A stretch of DNA of 56,179 nucleotides from Caldilineaceae bacterium. GTDB taxonomy: Bacteria > Chloroflexota > Anaerolineae > Caldilineales > Caldilineaceae. The stretch's first letter is position 1, and the number at the start of each line of letters is the position of its first letter. The translations under genes and the position numbers were made by a program. The stretch lies in the NCBI GenBank assembly GCA_026645575.1, contig JAPKMW010000076.1, forward strand, positions 1 through 56,179, in the 5' to 3' direction. Shown here piece after piece: positions 24,724-35,109 of the stretch. Below the pieces are notes generated by a model. That model ran no database searches. It saw nothing but the letters and a program-made list of their open reading frames with translations, and had not been told where the DNA came from.

Positions 24724-26067
24724 CTACTCTTGATTTTCAACCGGCGCTGTTATGGTTGTGGTCGCCGTTGCCGTGATGGTTGGCGTGACCACAGCCGGCA
24801 CAGTGCCGCCGGGCGCTACCGTGGGCGTGACGGCGGACGTGATCACGACAGCGACAGTTTCCGGCAGCACCCCTTCGGTCCGAATGCCGTTGGGCTTGGC
24901 GACTTGGGGTTGAATCGGGTAATTCCCCTCGACTAGGCCGTTAAGATCCAACAAGACATACACATCGTCGGAACCTAGCGAACGCAGCAAATTTAGCGGA
25001 CCACTCAAAATTACATCCACTGTATCAGGAACAAATGCGGCGCGCAACCCTGGCGCCAGACCGGTCACGATTGGCTGCAAAGTAACGGTGCGCCCATCTT
25101 CCACGGGTAGAATTTCGGCCACCACCGCTACACTATTGCCGTCAGAGGCGTTGACCCCCGCCGGCAATTTCAGATCGAGCGTTGTGCGAATATTTTCTGT
25201 GGCGCCATCCAACGGCAGCGGCGCCGTTTCCACAACTCCCGCCACCTCGTCTAGCGCATTGAGCGGCCCATAAAGGACAACGCTCGACGGCGTGGCTGTT
25301 ACCCGCCCCAACCGATAGCCATAGGCCAACTCACCCGTCAACTTGACCCGAACCGCCACTGGTCGCTGCCCCGGCCAGCGCGCCACCGGAATTGTCACCG
25401 CCACCTCGCTTGGTTGGGCCGTGACATTGGGAACGCTCTGATTCTGGCGATTGACCAGTTGCAGATCTTCAAAGCGCTCGATCTGACTGCTGGCGCCGCG
25501 TAGATAGACCGCCGCCACGGCCCCTACCACTGCATTTACCTGTGCTGCCGGCCCCAGAATGGTGACAACCGTCGGACTGATAACCGGTTGCTGCCAGGCG
25601 TAACCATAGGCGGCGTTATCCATCACGGCAACTTCGGCAGCAATGGTTTTGGTGATGACTGTGTCCAGTTGGACGCGCAACTGCCCCCGTTGCACCTCAA
25701 TAATATCCACATTGGCATCGTCTTTTTCAATTTGAATCGGCACATCATACGAACCTTGACCTAAGCCACTCAGATCAATGTAGGCTGAAATATCGCGCGG
25801 GCGTAAACTGGCCCATGATGTGCGCGGCGCCCGCAGCACGAGACGTACATACTCTTTACTCAAATCCTGAATCGGCTGTAACTGACTTTCGTCCAACCCT
25901 CGCACCTCTACCGGAACGGTTTCGGGAAAATCCTGCGTAATGAGCGGGTTGACTTCATTGATGGCAATCAGCCAAACAATGGTACCCATAATCAGCGACA
26001 GCAGCAGCGTACTCAGATGACCAACCGCATTGCTGCCAAAGCTGCGCAAACTTTGTCTAATTCCCAT
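24724..26067 (-). CDS. cdaR: CdaR, YbbR-domain regulator of diadenylate cyclase
   Basis: The 447 residues have a short cytoplasmic start, one membrane helix (about 20-37) and then a long extracytoplasmic part with about four YbbR repeats (for example YGYAWQQPVISPTVVTILGP and YGYRLGRVTATPSSVVLYGP). CdaR binds and tunes the cyclase CdaA. Its start lies one base after the cdaA stop, so the two are one operon. In Firmicutes glmM follows; here der follows across a 60-bp palindrome. The C-terminus is Thr/Val/Ala-rich (TPTITATATTTITAP) and probably unstructured. Confidence 0.92.
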   Translation of the reverse strand: MGIRQSLRSFGSNAVGHLSTLLLSLIMGTIVWLIAINEVNPLITQDFPETVPVEVRGLDESQLQPIQDLSKEYVRLVLRAPRTSWASLRPRDISAYIDLSGLGQGSYDVPIQIEKDDANVDIIEVQRGQLRVQLDTVITKTIAAEVAVMDNAAYGYAWQQPVISPTVVTILGPAAQVNAVVGAVAAVYLRGASSQIERFEDLQLVNRQNQSVPNVTAQPSEVAVTIPVARWPGQRPVAVRVKLTGELAYGYRLGRVTATPSSVVLYGPLNALDEVAGVVETAPLPLDGATENIRTTLDLKLPAGVNASDGNSVAVVAEILPVEDGRTVTLQPIVTGLAPGLRAAFVPDTVDVILSGPLNLLRSLGSDDVYVLLDLNGLVEGNYPIQPQVAKPNGIRTEGVLPETVAVVITSAVTPTVAPGGTVPAVVTPTITATATTTITAPVENQE

Positions 26068-26068
26068 A

Positions 26069-26839
26069 TTATACTCGATAAAAATTGCTCAAAATGGTGC
26101 GCAAGACCCCCGTTTCCACACGTAAAATCCGTCCATTTTGCGCAACAGACACAGAGCCGCGCTCCTCGGAGATGACAATGGTGAGGGCGTCGGTCTGCTC
26201 GGCAATGCCAAGCGCCGCTCGGTGACGCGTCCCCATCTGCTTGTCGCTCAGTTCATTTTCCGAAAGGGGCAAGACACAACTGGCCGCGATCACCCGATCA
26301 CGGCGGATCACAACGGCGCCATCATGCAAAGCCGTGTTGGGAAAGAAGATCGTGGTCAACAGTTCAGCGGTAATCTCGGCGTTGAGCGTCACACCATGCA
26401 CAGCCACATCATTCAACCCTGTCGTCCCTTCAAAGACAATCAAGGCGCCATGCCGGCGTTGCACCAATTGCTCCACCGCTTTGACTACTTCACTGATGAC
26501 ACTCTGCGTGCCGGTATTGTCGGCGCGGCGCCCGAAGAGCGGCGCCGACCGCCCTACGCGTTCTAAGGCTCGGCGCAATTCCGGCTGAAAGATCACGGGA
26601 ATCGCCACCAGAATCACACTCATACTCTGACCAAGCAGCCAGTTAAAGGCGCTCAGGTCACTGAGCTGGCTGACAACGGCGGTGGCAAGGGCAATGAGCA
26701 AAATGCCGCGCAAAAGCTGCACTGCCTGGGTTCCATGAAAGAAGCGAAGCAGAATATAGAAAACCAGGGAGACCAGGGCAATGTCCAGAACATTCTGGAA
26801 ATCTTTCAAACGGCTCAGCGAGGCCAAAATCTCAGTCAT
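26069..26839 (-). CDS. cdaA: Diadenylate cyclase CdaA
   Basis: The 256 residues have three membrane helices in the first 85 and then a DisA_N cyclase domain. The catalytic motifs are both present: HDGAVVI at 172-178 and GTRHRAA at 203-209. The enzyme joins two ATP into cyclic di-AMP, which controls potassium uptake and osmotic and cell-wall balance. It starts at ATG 26839. It overlaps nothing and leads directly into cdaR. I could not identify a c-di-AMP riboswitch in the window. Confidence 0.96.
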   Translation of the reverse strand: MTEILASLSRLKDFQNVLDIALVSLVFYILLRFFHGTQAVQLLRGILLIALATAVVSQLSDLSAFNWLLGQSMSVILVAIPVIFQPELRRALERVGRSAPLFGRRADNTGTQSVISEVVKAVEQLVQRRHGALIVFEGTTGLNDVAVHGVTLNAEITAELLTTIFFPNTALHDGAVVIRRDRVIAASCVLPLSENELSDKQMGTRHRAALGIAEQTDALTIVISEERGSVSVAQNGRILRVETGVLRTILSNFYRV

Positions 26840-26996
26840 CTTTGCGTATACGCCTCAATGCAGCCAAAAGTTGCGTCTGCCTCGCTCGGCTGCGACACTT
26901 TCAAACATCGGTATTAGATTTCCGATGCATGCTCGAAAAGTAATCTGCCAAATCGCACCTATGATCATCAGCGTCTGACAGATTTTTAAAAATTCC

Positions 26997-27944
26997 CTAA
27001 ACCAGGGGGACGCCCCCCAACAGGTGGGCCAGTACAGCTTTTTGCGCATGTAACCGATTATGCGCTTGGGGAAAGAGCAGGCTCTGTGCGCCATCGGCCA
27101 CCGCATCTGTGATCTCTTCGCCCCGGTGCGCCGGCAAACAATGCAGCACCTTCACCGCCGGGTTGCGGGTATGAGCCAGCAGCATTTCATTGATCTGATA
27201 AGGCGGGAAGAGAGCCAGCCGGGTTTCCCGCTCGGCCTCTTGCCCCATACTCGTCCAGACATCGGTGTACAGGACATCGGCGCCAATCACGCCATCGACA
27301 TCATCGGTGACGGTGACATCGGCGTCAGTCTGGTCGAGAACGCCCGGCTCCGGCTGGTAGCCACGCGGGGCGACAATGCGCATGACCATCCCGGCTTTGC
27401 CTGCCGCCTGCACCAGACTGGTGGCGACATTGTTAGCGCCGTCGCCGATGTAAACCAGCGTACGCCCGGTCAGATCACCGAGATCTTCCCATAGTGTCAG
27501 GAGATCGGCCAGCGCCTGACAGGGATGGCTAAAATCGCTCAGGCCATTGATCACCGGCACGCTTCCCCACTCGGCCATCGCCACCACCAACGCATGTTCA
27601 AAGACACGAGCCATGATGCCATCGACATAGCCGCTCAAGACGCGGGCCACATCCGGCGCGCTCTCGCGCGTGCCCAACCCCACCTCTTGCGGACTGATGT
27701 AAAGCGCGTGACCGCCCAGATGCTGCATTGCCATTTCAAAACTGACGCGTGTGCGTAGGCTTGGCTTTTGAAAGACCATTGCTAATGATTTGCCGCGCAA
27801 AATCGGCGTATTGTGGCCCAGATGCACCCGCTCCGCTTTGAGCGTCTTCGCCAACCGCAATAGGCCCCAGAACTGTTCCGTGGAGAGATCGTGAAGATCA
27901 AGAAAATGTGTGAGTGCGGGGATCGAATTCGTCTGCGTTGCCAC
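26997..27944 (-). CDS. argF: Ornithine carbamoyltransferase
   Basis: The 315 residues carry the carbamoyl-phosphate loop [11 protein letters not shown] at 60-70 (Leu where STRTR is common), the ornithine-type [11 protein letters not shown] near 143 and [13 protein letters not shown] near 267. The enzyme makes citrulline from ornithine and carbamoyl phosphate in arginine synthesis. It stands alone here, without other arg genes. The start at ATG 27944 follows an AT-rich stretch. The 152 bases between it and cdaA show small inverted repeats and no gene. Confidence 0.95.
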   Translation of the reverse strand: MATQTNSIPALTHFLDLHDLSTEQFWGLLRLAKTLKAERVHLGHNTPILRGKSLAMVFQKPSLRTRVSFEMAMQHLGGHALYISPQEVGLGTRESAPDVARVLSGYVDGIMARVFEHALVVAMAEWGSVPVINGLSDFSHPCQALADLLTLWEDLGDLTGRTLVYIGDGANNVATSLVQAAGKAGMVMRIVAPRGYQPEPGVLDQTDADVTVTDDVDGVIGADVLYTDVWTSMGQEAERETRLALFPPYQINEMLLAHTRNPAVKVLHCLPAHRGEEITDAVADGAQSLLFPQAHNRLHAQKAVLAHLLGGVPLV

Positions 27945-28008
27945 CTGAAAGTTACTTTCTGTAAATTAAATAAATCATTAAATGCCAAATTTTTAGACAA
28001 AAGCTTGA

Positions 28009-28081
28009 GATATTGGGTATTAGATATTGGGTATTGTTTTCCTACCCAGCATTCAATACCCAATATCTAATACCCAATATC
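28009..28081. repeat. GATATTGGGTATTA inverted repeat
   Basis: Two GATATTGGGTATT units face their complements over 28 bases, with a 17-base loop. It fills the gap between argF and the HD-protein gene. The outer GGGTATTA units recur in tandem past 28081. Confidence 0.75.
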
Positions 28082-28097
28082 TAATACCCAATCATAA

Positions 28098-28874
28098 TTA
28101 CGAAAAGCGCGTATCATTAATAATCAATTGAAACTCACAACCTAAAAAGCGCACGGCCTGGCGCACCATGGTCATGCGGCTGAGAAAGATTTCAAAGTAT
28201 TCGATCACCTGGGCGTATTCCGTGTCAATTTGCAGCTCCAGAGCAATCACCTTTTCATCGGCGCGCACACGGACAAAACTGCGGGTGGCGGCATAGTTGA
28301 CCCGGTCGTGAATGTCAAAAGTCGCCATATCCGGGTTTTGCACACGACTGCGATGAACATCCGATTTGTCAGCGACGATAAGGGCGGCGGAAACGGCATT
28401 GGTCGCCAGGCCGCGCTCCTCTTCATGGTTGCCGATAGCATTCATGATAATAGCGCATTCATCAGCCTCCATGCCCATGCGTGACAGAATGTGCCAAGCC
28501 ATCAAGCTCCCGCTCAAGGCATGGTTTTCGCGATGAATGGTGTTCCCAATATCATGCAGATAGCCGGCAACGTTCGCCAGTTGACAGGTGCGTTCATCGT
28601 GACTCAGCCGTTCCAGGATGTTGGCGGCGATATTGCCCACCAACCCGGCGTGGCGCTGTCCATGTTCCGTATAGCCAATCCGGCGCAACGCTTCGTTGGC
28701 GCTGCGAATAAAGCTAATCACTTCCGGATCGCGGCGAACTTGCTCAATGGTCACTTGGTGGGTTGCCGGATTGGCTGCCGGCGGCGTGCCATTGGGGCGG
28801 CCAATCAACGCCTGCTGTGCGCTTGTCTGGACCACGATCGGTTCCGGCGTCGCTTTTTCTACAAACCCATTCAT
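28098..28874 (-). CDS. HD-domain phosphohydrolase-like protein
   Basis: ATG 28874 has GGAAAGG upstream at a good distance and gives 258 residues. The HD motifs are [13 protein letters not shown], then the H-D pair in [22 protein letters not shown] and a late Asp in [14 protein letters not shown]. Metal-dependent HD proteins cleave phosphate esters, often nucleotides or (p)ppGpp/cyclic dinucleotides. The first 55 residues are proline/threonine-rich and outside the fold. The C-terminus after residue 190 has [20 protein letters not shown], likely a small alpha/beta domain. The substrate is not readable. The next gene on the strand encodes a membrane protein. Confidence 0.85.
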   Translation of the reverse strand: MNGFVEKATPEPIVVQTSAQQALIGRPNGTPPAANPATHQVTIEQVRRDPEVISFIRSANEALRRIGYTEHGQRHAGLVGNIAANILERLSHDERTCQLANVAGYLHDIGNTIHRENHALSGSLMAWHILSRMGMEADECAIIMNAIGNHEEERGLATNAVSAALIVADKSDVHRSRVQNPDMATFDIHDRVNYAATRSFVRVRADEKVIALELQIDTEYAQVIEYFEIFLSRMTMVRQAVRFLGCEFQLIINDTRFS

Positions 28875-28971
28875 CAATATCATCCTTTCCACGTAACGCA
28901 AGGCGCACCCGTGCTGATAGTGCAGGTCCAGTAGGACAGTGAGTCAGTACCCCAGTAAAACCATGACTGTC

Positions 28972-29886
28972 TTACTGACCTACTGCCCACGCACTCAGAA
29001 GCAACGCAGCCAGCCAGAGAAAGTTGAAGCGCCGCAGGTTTTGGCCTTGGTAGATCGCCAGCCAAGTGGGCAACCAGAGCAAGATCAGAAAGGCCAGCCA
29101 CAAAGGCGCCTGTACGAAGAGCAGCACACTGACCATTCCCATTTCGGCTACGCCTAATAATAGCAAACCCCACGGCTCGGCGCTGGAACGCAGATTACGC
29201 CCTTCTCCCCAATTGTGGAGTGTCCAGAAGGCAAGCAAGAGCAAGTAGAGCGGTCGTTCCTCGGCGCCGCTCACGGGTGGAAAGAGGTTGAGCGCCAACC
29301 CGGCTGGCAGAGTCACTGTCACCACACTGTGTAAAAAATTAGCGGGGCTATGGAGTGTGCGCCGCACAATCCATGCCAACACACTGGCAAGAAAGACAGC
29401 GCCGGTCAACCAGATCGCCAGCGGATCAAGCACCGCCGCCACCACTAGCGCCAGCAGCAGACTGGGAAGCCCCACGCGAAAGAGCAGCGTCACCGCGCGC
29501 ACATAGTTCCAGTCAAAGAGCCGTGCCGCCGGTGAATCCGGTTTCAGATAGGGCAGCCAAACCGGTCGTGGCGCAACTCTGGTTTGCAGCGGCAACAATT
29601 CATCCCGTCCCGCCGCCAGCCGCCAGATGCTCCCCCAGATCGGATCGACCAACAACAACAACAAGATGATCGTGCGCCATTCACCAGCGAAGGCTTGCCA
29701 GCCGGCGCCAGTCGCCAACAGCGCCGCCACCACCGCCCAGGCCGCCGTCGGCCGCCAAGGAAATTGCTCCAGCCAAAACTGCGCGTTGAGGGTGGCGCTG
29801 CTGCTAAAGGTCATCTCTTGCTGCGCTACCATTGTCGCGGTTGTCGGCATGACCGGTGTTACAGATCTGTGCAGTGATTTCCTCAT
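28972..29886 (-). CDS. Polytopic membrane protein, unknown function
   Basis: About seven to eight hydrophobic helices are visible (for example AAWAVVAALLATGAG, IILLLLLVDPIWGS and AFLILLWLPTWLAIY), joined by short loops with RRTLHSP and HNWGEGRN. I do not recognise the family. The start could be 29886, 29850 or 29832. It is on the same strand as the HD-domain gene, 97 bases upstream of it, so co-transcription is possible. The last gene upstream is on the other side of a nested hairpin at 29893-30005. Confidence 0.75.
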   Translation of the reverse strand: MRKSLHRSVTPVMPTTATMVAQQEMTFSSSATLNAQFWLEQFPWRPTAAWAVVAALLATGAGWQAFAGEWRTIILLLLLVDPIWGSIWRLAAGRDELLPLQTRVAPRPVWLPYLKPDSPAARLFDWNYVRAVTLLFRVGLPSLLLALVVAAVLDPLAIWLTGAVFLASVLAWIVRRTLHSPANFLHSVVTVTLPAGLALNLFPPVSGAEERPLYLLLLAFWTLHNWGEGRNLRSSAEPWGLLLLGVAEMGMVSVLLFVQAPLWLAFLILLWLPTWLAIYQGQNLRRFNFLWLAALLLSAWAVGQ

Positions 29887-29892
29887 AGATTT

Positions 29893-30005
29893 GGCCTTGA
29901 ACTAAAGTTCAGGCTAACAGCCAAAGTCGGCTCAAGCCGACTGCTGAATGCCACCAGTCGGCTTGAGCCGACTTGAGTTATCAGCCTGAACTTTAGTTCA
30001 AGGCC
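29893..30005. repeat. Four-hairpin nested inverted repeat
   Basis: The whole 113-bp element pairs end to end (GGCCTTGAACT...AGTTCAAGGCC). Each side also holds two small perfect hairpins: TGAACT-AA-AGTTCA and AGTCGGCT-CA-AGCCGACT on the left, and the mirror pair on the right. Confidence 0.82.
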
Positions 30006-30013
30006 GAACCGTG

Positions 30014-31495
30014 TTAGCCTTCTGCTACCAACACAACCGCGTCGCGGGCCGGCACAAAGATGTTACTCACCTTGCCGCCCTGCATCGGCACGACGCCGTC
30101 GCTGCTGGGCCAGACATGACGGTAGCGCCGATCCACGCCCTGAAGCGCGTTGACTGTCAACTCAACCGTGACCGGCTGCCGATCACTGTTAAAAATAATA
30201 AGCGCAGAAGCATCGGCTGTCGTCCGCCGAAATGCGTAAATTCCATGATCCGCCAGCAATGTCTCATAATCACCCAAACTCAGAACCGGATGCTGGTGGC
30301 GTAGCGTAATGGCCTGGCGGTGAAAGGCTAGTAGGCCCTCGTCCCACTGGCTCTTGTCATGCCAGGGAAAGGCGGCGCGACAGTCAGGATCGGTGGCGCC
30401 GGTCAGGCCGATTTCGTCGCCGTAGTAAATGCAGGGGGCGCCGGGCATGGTCATTTGGAAGAGGGTGCAGAGCCGAAGCGCACTCTTGTCCTCATTGACC
30501 GTCCAAAGGGTGCGCGCTGTGTCATGGCTATCCATCAGATTTAACTGGCTCTGGATCACCGGCCACGAGTAGAGCGCCAACATCTGTTCCACCGTTTTGG
30601 CAAAGGCCGGCGCCGTTAACGGCGCCAGGTGAAAGCCGCCGGGATGGTAATCCATACGTAACGTCTCAGCGGCAAAGAAGCCCAGTGCCGCGCGGCTGAA
30701 AATGTAATTCATCACCGCATCAAACTTGTCACCGCGCAGCCACTCTTGGGCGACATGCCAGATTTCGCCAACAATGTAGGCGTCCGGGTTGGCCGCTTTG
30801 ACGACGCGTCGGAAATCCTGCCAGAATGCTTCATCTTTGATCTCCTCTGGCACATCCAGGCGCCAGCCGTCCACGCCAAAGTCGATCCAGTAGCGGGCGA
30901 CTTCTAACAGATAGTCACGCACGCCGGGGTTGGCGATGTTAAATTTGGGCAACGCCGGAATGCCCCACCAGGCGGCGTAGTTGATCTTCTCTGTGCCATC
31001 CTTCGGGTAGGGGTTCAGCGGCCAATCTTCGACAATAAACCAGTCTAGATAGGGTGAATTCCCGCCACATTCCAAGATGTGATGAAAGGCCCAGAAGCCG
31101 CGACTGGCATGGTTAAAGACGCCATCCAATACCACCCGCATGTTACGGGCATGGGCGGCATCCAACAGGGCGCGCAACCCCGCTTTCCCACCGAGCAACG
31201 GATCAATTTCCAGGTAATCAAAGGTGTGGTAGCGATGGTTGGCCGCCGACGAAAAGATCGGGTTGAGATAGAGCGCCGTGATCCCCAGATCTTGCAAATA
31301 ATCTAACTGCTCGACAATGCCATAGAGATCGCCTCCCTGAAAACCTTGCTCCGCCGGCGGCGTTCCCCACGGCTTCAAGGTGATGCCACGCGGATGGCGC
31401 ATCTGTGCGCCACGGGCAAAGCGATCCGGGAAGATTTGATAGAAAACGGCCTGTTTAACCCAAGCCGGCGTCTGCACCGTTACTCCTGCTGTCAT
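30014..31495 (-). CDS. GH13 alpha-glycosidase (neopullulanase/cyclomaltodextrinase type)
   Basis: The 493 residues fit a GH13 TIM barrel without the N-terminal starch-binding domain of typical cyclomaltodextrinases. The conserved blocks are YQIFPDRFARG, LDGVFNHAS, GWRLDVPEEI with the catalytic Asp, IVGEIWH with the acid Glu, and MDSHDTAR with the transition-state Asp. A small beta-domain follows from about residue 415. The enzyme hydrolyses alpha-1,4 and possibly alpha-1,6 bonds of maltodextrins in the cytoplasm; no signal peptide is seen. It is eight bases from the recombinase-like gene and may be co-transcribed with it. With the glycogen synthase at 51631 it points to glycogen turnover. Confidence 0.92.
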   Translation of the reverse strand: MTAGVTVQTPAWVKQAVFYQIFPDRFARGAQMRHPRGITLKPWGTPPAEQGFQGGDLYGIVEQLDYLQDLGITALYLNPIFSSAANHRYHTFDYLEIDPLLGGKAGLRALLDAAHARNMRVVLDGVFNHASRGFWAFHHILECGGNSPYLDWFIVEDWPLNPYPKDGTEKINYAAWWGIPALPKFNIANPGVRDYLLEVARYWIDFGVDGWRLDVPEEIKDEAFWQDFRRVVKAANPDAYIVGEIWHVAQEWLRGDKFDAVMNYIFSRAALGFFAAETLRMDYHPGGFHLAPLTAPAFAKTVEQMLALYSWPVIQSQLNLMDSHDTARTLWTVNEDKSALRLCTLFQMTMPGAPCIYYGDEIGLTGATDPDCRAAFPWHDKSQWDEGLLAFHRQAITLRHQHPVLSLGDYETLLADHGIYAFRRTTADASALIIFNSDRQPVTVELTVNALQGVDRRYRHVWPSSDGVVPMQGGKVSNIFVPARDAVVLVAEG

Positions 31496-31503
31496 GGTTG
31501 CTA

Positions 31504-32484
31504 CTACCCCTGTCCGGTCAGTTTTAGAATTTTTTCGCGAGTTTCACGCCAGGAAATTTTACTGAGACCCATCTTCTGGCGCAGACGGTCTTCCGGCACC
31601 CCACGACGGAAATCGCGCACGGCGCAGGTCCAGCGCAAGGTTTCAAAGCCAACCTGGGTGTGATGAATTTCGGCCTTGCGCCCTACTTCGTCGAGAACAT
31701 ACTCCAGATTGCGCGGCGTACACTCAAAGAGAAAATTTTGCGGCTTGTATTCCGATAGATATTGCTGGAAGACCGTCGCTAGATTGGGATCGAGCGCCAT
31801 GGTGCGGTTTTTGTGGGCGTGCCGTTCATCCGGGTAGCGCACCGTCAATTCAATGACATCAGCGCGCGAGAGATCAACATCAGCGACCAAGAGGCGCGCA
31901 CACTCCGCCTTTTTCATCCCCGTCTGCAAGAGCAAATTGATGAGCAGATAGGGCCGTGCATCGGGCTTGTTGCGATCCCAGAGATAATCCTGGGCCGTGC
32001 GCACCAATTGGGCAATCTCACTATCGCGCAGGATAATGGGCAGCGGCGTGCGCGCCGGTTGTTGGATCACCGGTTCCGCCGGGTCGGTGCCGATAACGCC
32101 AATGCCATGAATCCAACCAAAAAAGACCTTGATCGTAGTAATGCGCCGGGCGAGACTTTTGGCGCTGCATGGTTTACCCCGCTCATGTTGCAGCCATTCG
32201 AGAAAGTCATAGAGATGCTGTGTATTGACTTGATGGAGACGCGTCTCCCGCCCCAAAAAGTCTTGGACAATCTTTAAATCATTGCGAAAGGCTTTGATCG
32301 TATTGTCGCTAAACCCTTTGCGCACCATATATTCATCAAACGCGGCCACGGCTTTGACAAGGGTGCTATCGGCGCGCAAGGGCGGTGGCAGCGCGGCATC
32401 CTCTTTGTCGGTTTGGATCTTGTCAGTTTGAATCCTGTCGGGTTGGGTGGTTGGATTGACAATTGCGTTGTCGGTCATTGTCAT
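31504..32484 (-). CDS. Tyrosine-recombinase-fold protein with altered catalytic residues
   Basis: The 326 residues have a SAM-like core-binding domain (FDEYMVRKGFSDNTIKAFRN, about 49-68, and onward) and a catalytic-domain fold. The expected TGLR-E box is TGMKKAECARL (189-199), with Lys at the first Arg. Box II is FETLRWTCAV (280-289): Arg284 is kept but the usual His of HxLR is Glu281. The LGH motif reads MGLS at 305-308, and no Tyr follows before the stop. So the Arg, His, His/Trp and Tyr set is mostly missing. It probably binds DNA without strand cutting. No integrase neighbours or attachment sites are seen. It starts at ATG 32484. Confidence 0.8.
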   Translation of the reverse strand: MTMTDNAIVNPTTQPDRIQTDKIQTDKEDAALPPPLRADSTLVKAVAAFDEYMVRKGFSDNTIKAFRNDLKIVQDFLGRETRLHQVNTQHLYDFLEWLQHERGKPCSAKSLARRITTIKVFFGWIHGIGVIGTDPAEPVIQQPARTPLPIILRDSEIAQLVRTAQDYLWDRNKPDARPYLLINLLLQTGMKKAECARLLVADVDLSRADVIELTVRYPDERHAHKNRTMALDPNLATVFQQYLSEYKPQNFLFECTPRNLEYVLDEVGRKAEIHHTQVGFETLRWTCAVRDFRRGVPEDRLRQKMGLSKISWRETREKILKLTGQG

Positions 32485-32803
32485 CAGAAGATTCCTCCAA
32501 GTACAGAATAAGACTTGCGCACACTGCCAGACCTTTAGGGGCTCGCAGACCTTAGAGGTCTCTGGTGGCGAATCCGTCTTGCGTAAGTCCTCAGAATCAG
32601 TCGAGCCGCGTGGCAGGGGCTCGACCCAGAATAGGCTTTGCTTCGCGTAGTTGTAGTATAAGCCCTCCTACACATTCTGTCAAAGCAATCCCCGCCAAAT
32701 CTCTGCGCATAATCATCGGGCATGAAAAAGGATAGAGACGCAGCAAAATGCTTGCCACGTCTCTATGTCTGTGACTTCTGGTAAATTGAATCAAGGCATG
32801 ATA
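32485..32803. other. Intergenic region with a small inverted repeat
   Basis: No gene is seen in these 319 bases. TAGAGACG (32733-32740) and CGTCTCTA (32758-32765) form an 8-bp stem; the loop contains GCAAAATGC. Similar GTAGAGACG hairpins are known from other bacterial genomes, but I cannot check this one. Around 32530-32570 the sequence GACC...GGTC repeats in a small hairpin. Confidence 0.6.
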
Positions 32804-32852
32804 AATAATTAATGGAAAATAATGAATAATTCATTATTTTCCATTAATTATT
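32804..32852. repeat. Near-perfect AT-rich palindrome at hppA stop
   Basis: Two 23-base arms (AATAATTAATGGAAAATAAT and on) surround a TAA loop. The right end covers the hppA stop codon. The perfect stem would form in the transcript and probably protects or ends it. Confidence 0.75.
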
Positions 32853-35109
32853 AGAAGGTAAACCAGCCATCGCCAAAGGCGCTGGCAAAGACCAAAGCGA
32901 CAATGCTCATCAGTTTGATCAAGATGTTGAGCGATGGGCCGCTGGTATCCTTGAAGGGATCACCCACCGTATCACCAACGACAGCAGCCTTGTGCGGGTC
33001 AGATCCTTTGCCACCCATCTGGCCGGTTTCGATCCACTTCTTGGCATTGTCCCAAGCGCCGCCGGCATTCGCCATCATCACGGCCAATAGAAAGCCGGAG
33101 GAGGTAGCGCCAATCAGCAGCCCAGCCAATGCCTCTTTGCCCAGGACAAAGCCAACCACAATCGGCACCACCACAGCCAGGGCGCCGGGGAGAATCATTT
33201 CGCGCAACGCACCTTCGGTGCTGATGCCGACGCAGGTGCGGTAGTCCGGCTGGGCGGTGCCTTCCATTAGGCCGGGGATTTCGCGGAATTGGCGGCGCAC
33301 TTCCAACACAATCTGATAGGCTGCTTTGCCCACGGCGGTCATGGTCAGCGCCGAGAAGAGATAGGGCAACATGGCGCCGATCAGAATACCGGGCAGCATG
33401 GTGGGGTCAAGCAGATTCAGGCTCTCGACCTTGGCCGCGGAAACGTAAGCCGCCAGCAAAGCCAACGCCGTCAACACGGCCGAGCCGATAGCAAAGCCTT
33501 TGCCGGTAGCGGCGGTGGTGTTGCCCAGGCTATCCAGCGCATCCGTGCGGTTGCGAATTTCAGATGGCAAGTGGCTCATCTCGGCAATACCGCCGGCATT
33601 GTCGGCCACCGGGCCATAAGCATCGGTCGCCAAGGTGACGCCCAAGGTGCTGAGCATCCCCACACCGGCCAACGCCACGGCATAAAGACCGGCATTGATG
33701 GTGCCATCCGCTTGGATGCCCAGCCAAATGCTCAACAAGGTCGCCACGGCAACGATCAAGACCGGAGCGACGGTACTCATCATGCCGACGGCCAAGCCTT
33801 GAATGATCGTTGTCGCCGCGCCGGTTTGCGATGCTTGGGCAATGCCCTGGGTTGGTTTTTCGGTGTAAGAGGTGTAATATTCGGTGGCGTAGGCGATGCC
33901 GTTGCCGGCTACCAAGCCGACCACGATCACCAACCAGTAGTTGATGCTGACGCCGGTGAGTAACACCGATAAGAACGAGAGAATCAAGACCAATACCGAA
34001 GCGCCCCAGACCGAGCGGCGGAGTGCCGTCAGCAATTCTTCCTGGGTGGCGTTTTCGTCGATCTTGGCGACAAACTGCTTGATAAATTTCACCACACTGC
34101 CAATGGCCGATTGTACCGTAAGCGGTTCGCTCTTTGGCAGTGAATAACGGGGCGTAATCGGTGCGGCTGTGCTGCCTGGCGCCGTTGCAGTTGCATCCGT
34201 GTCAACCACTTGGACGGCGCCGCTGGTTGGCACCTTGGTGTCCTCATGGCTGGTAGGCGTGGCGTCCCACACTTCGCCAATGACCATATAGATGCCGAAG
34301 AGAGCGGAGATGACGCCAACGGCGCTGACGAGGAAGGGCAAGCCGATAAAGGCCAAGGCCAGATCGCCGCCAAAGGCCGCGCCCAATGTTGCCGCCGCAA
34401 TCACCGAGCCGCTATAGCTTTCAAACAAGTCGGCGCCCATGCCGGCCACATCACCGACATTGTCGCCCACGTTGTCCGCAATGACGGCGGGATTGCGGGG
34501 ATCGTCTTCGGGGATGCCCTGCTCCACCTTGCCCACCAGATCGGCGCCGACATCGGCCGCTTTGGTGTAGATGCCGCCACCGACACGGGCAAAGAGCGCA
34601 ATGCTGCTGGCGCCAAAGCCAAAGCCGGTAACATAAGTCAGTTGGTTCGGGTCGCCATTGAAGACCAGATAGAGAATGGTCATGCCCAGCAAGCTAAAAC
34701 TGACTACGCACATGCCCATGATCGAACCGCTGCCAAAGGCGACGCGCAGTCCTTCGTGCAGCCCACGGCTGGCAGCGGCGGCAGTGCGCACATTGGCGCG
34801 CACCGCGACATACATCCCCAGGTAGCCGGCGCCGGCCGAGGCGATGGCGCCCAACACAAAGGAGATCGCCGTTTGCCACGCCAAGAAGGCCGCAATGACG
34901 ACAGCAACAATGACGACGAAGATCGCTAAAAAGCGATACTCCCGGTTGAGAAAGGCCGCCGCGCCTTCTTGAATGGCGGCGGCAATGGCACGCATCGTGT
35001 CGTTGCCCTGGTCATAACTGAGCACATTGCGCAGTTGCCAGAGAACATAGCCGACCCCGATGATACCCATCAAAAAGGCAAAAACGACTGATGCAGATCC
35101 TTGTAACAA
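32851..35109 (-). CDS. hppA: Membrane-bound ion-pumping pyrophosphatase, K+-dependent type
   Basis: The 752 residues form about 16 membrane helices. The pyrophosphate-binding loop [11 protein letters not shown] is at 186-196, with [20 protein letters not shown] after it. The NTTAATGKG motif has Ala where K+-independent pumps have Lys, so a K+-dependent H+ or Na+ pump is likely. It couples pyrophosphate cleavage to ion export and so recovers energy from biosynthesis. A loop of about 60 residues between two helices (about 290-350: [13 protein letters not shown] and on) is longer than in most relatives and hydrophilic. The start is ATG 35109, with a plausible GGAGG upstream. Confidence 0.95.
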   Translation of the reverse strand: MLQGSASVVFAFLMGIIGVGYVLWQLRNVLSYDQGNDTMRAIAAAIQEGAAAFLNREYRFLAIFVVIVAVVIAAFLAWQTAISFVLGAIASAGAGYLGMYVAVRANVRTAAAASRGLHEGLRVAFGSGSIMGMCVVSFSLLGMTILYLVFNGDPNQLTYVTGFGFGASSIALFARVGGGIYTKAADVGADLVGKVEQGIPEDDPRNPAVIADNVGDNVGDVAGMGADLFESYSGSVIAAATLGAAFGGDLALAFIGLPFLVSAVGVISALFGIYMVIGEVWDATPTSHEDTKVPTSGAVQVVDTDATATAPGSTAAPITPRYSLPKSEPLTVQSAIGSVVKFIKQFVAKIDENATQEELLTALRRSVWGASVLVLILSFLSVLLTGVSINYWLVIVVGLVAGNGIAYATEYYTSYTEKPTQGIAQASQTGAATTIIQGLAVGMMSTVAPVLIVAVATLLSIWLGIQADGTINAGLYAVALAGVGMLSTLGVTLATDAYGPVADNAGGIAEMSHLPSEIRNRTDALDSLGNTTAATGKGFAIGSAVLTALALLAAYVSAAKVESLNLLDPTMLPGILIGAMLPYLFSALTMTAVGKAAYQIVLEVRRQFREIPGLMEGTAQPDYRTCVGISTEGALREMILPGALAVVVPIVVGFVLGKEALAGLLIGATSSGFLLAVMMANAGGAWDNAKKWIETGQMGGKGSDPHKAAVVGDTVGDPFKDTSGPSLNILIKLMSIVALVFASAFGDGWFTF

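Noticed and set aside
33289..33963. Long plus-strand frames opposite the pyrophosphatase gene
   Set aside because: Shadow frames of a GC-rich membrane protein gene; His/Gly/Gln-rich without motifs.
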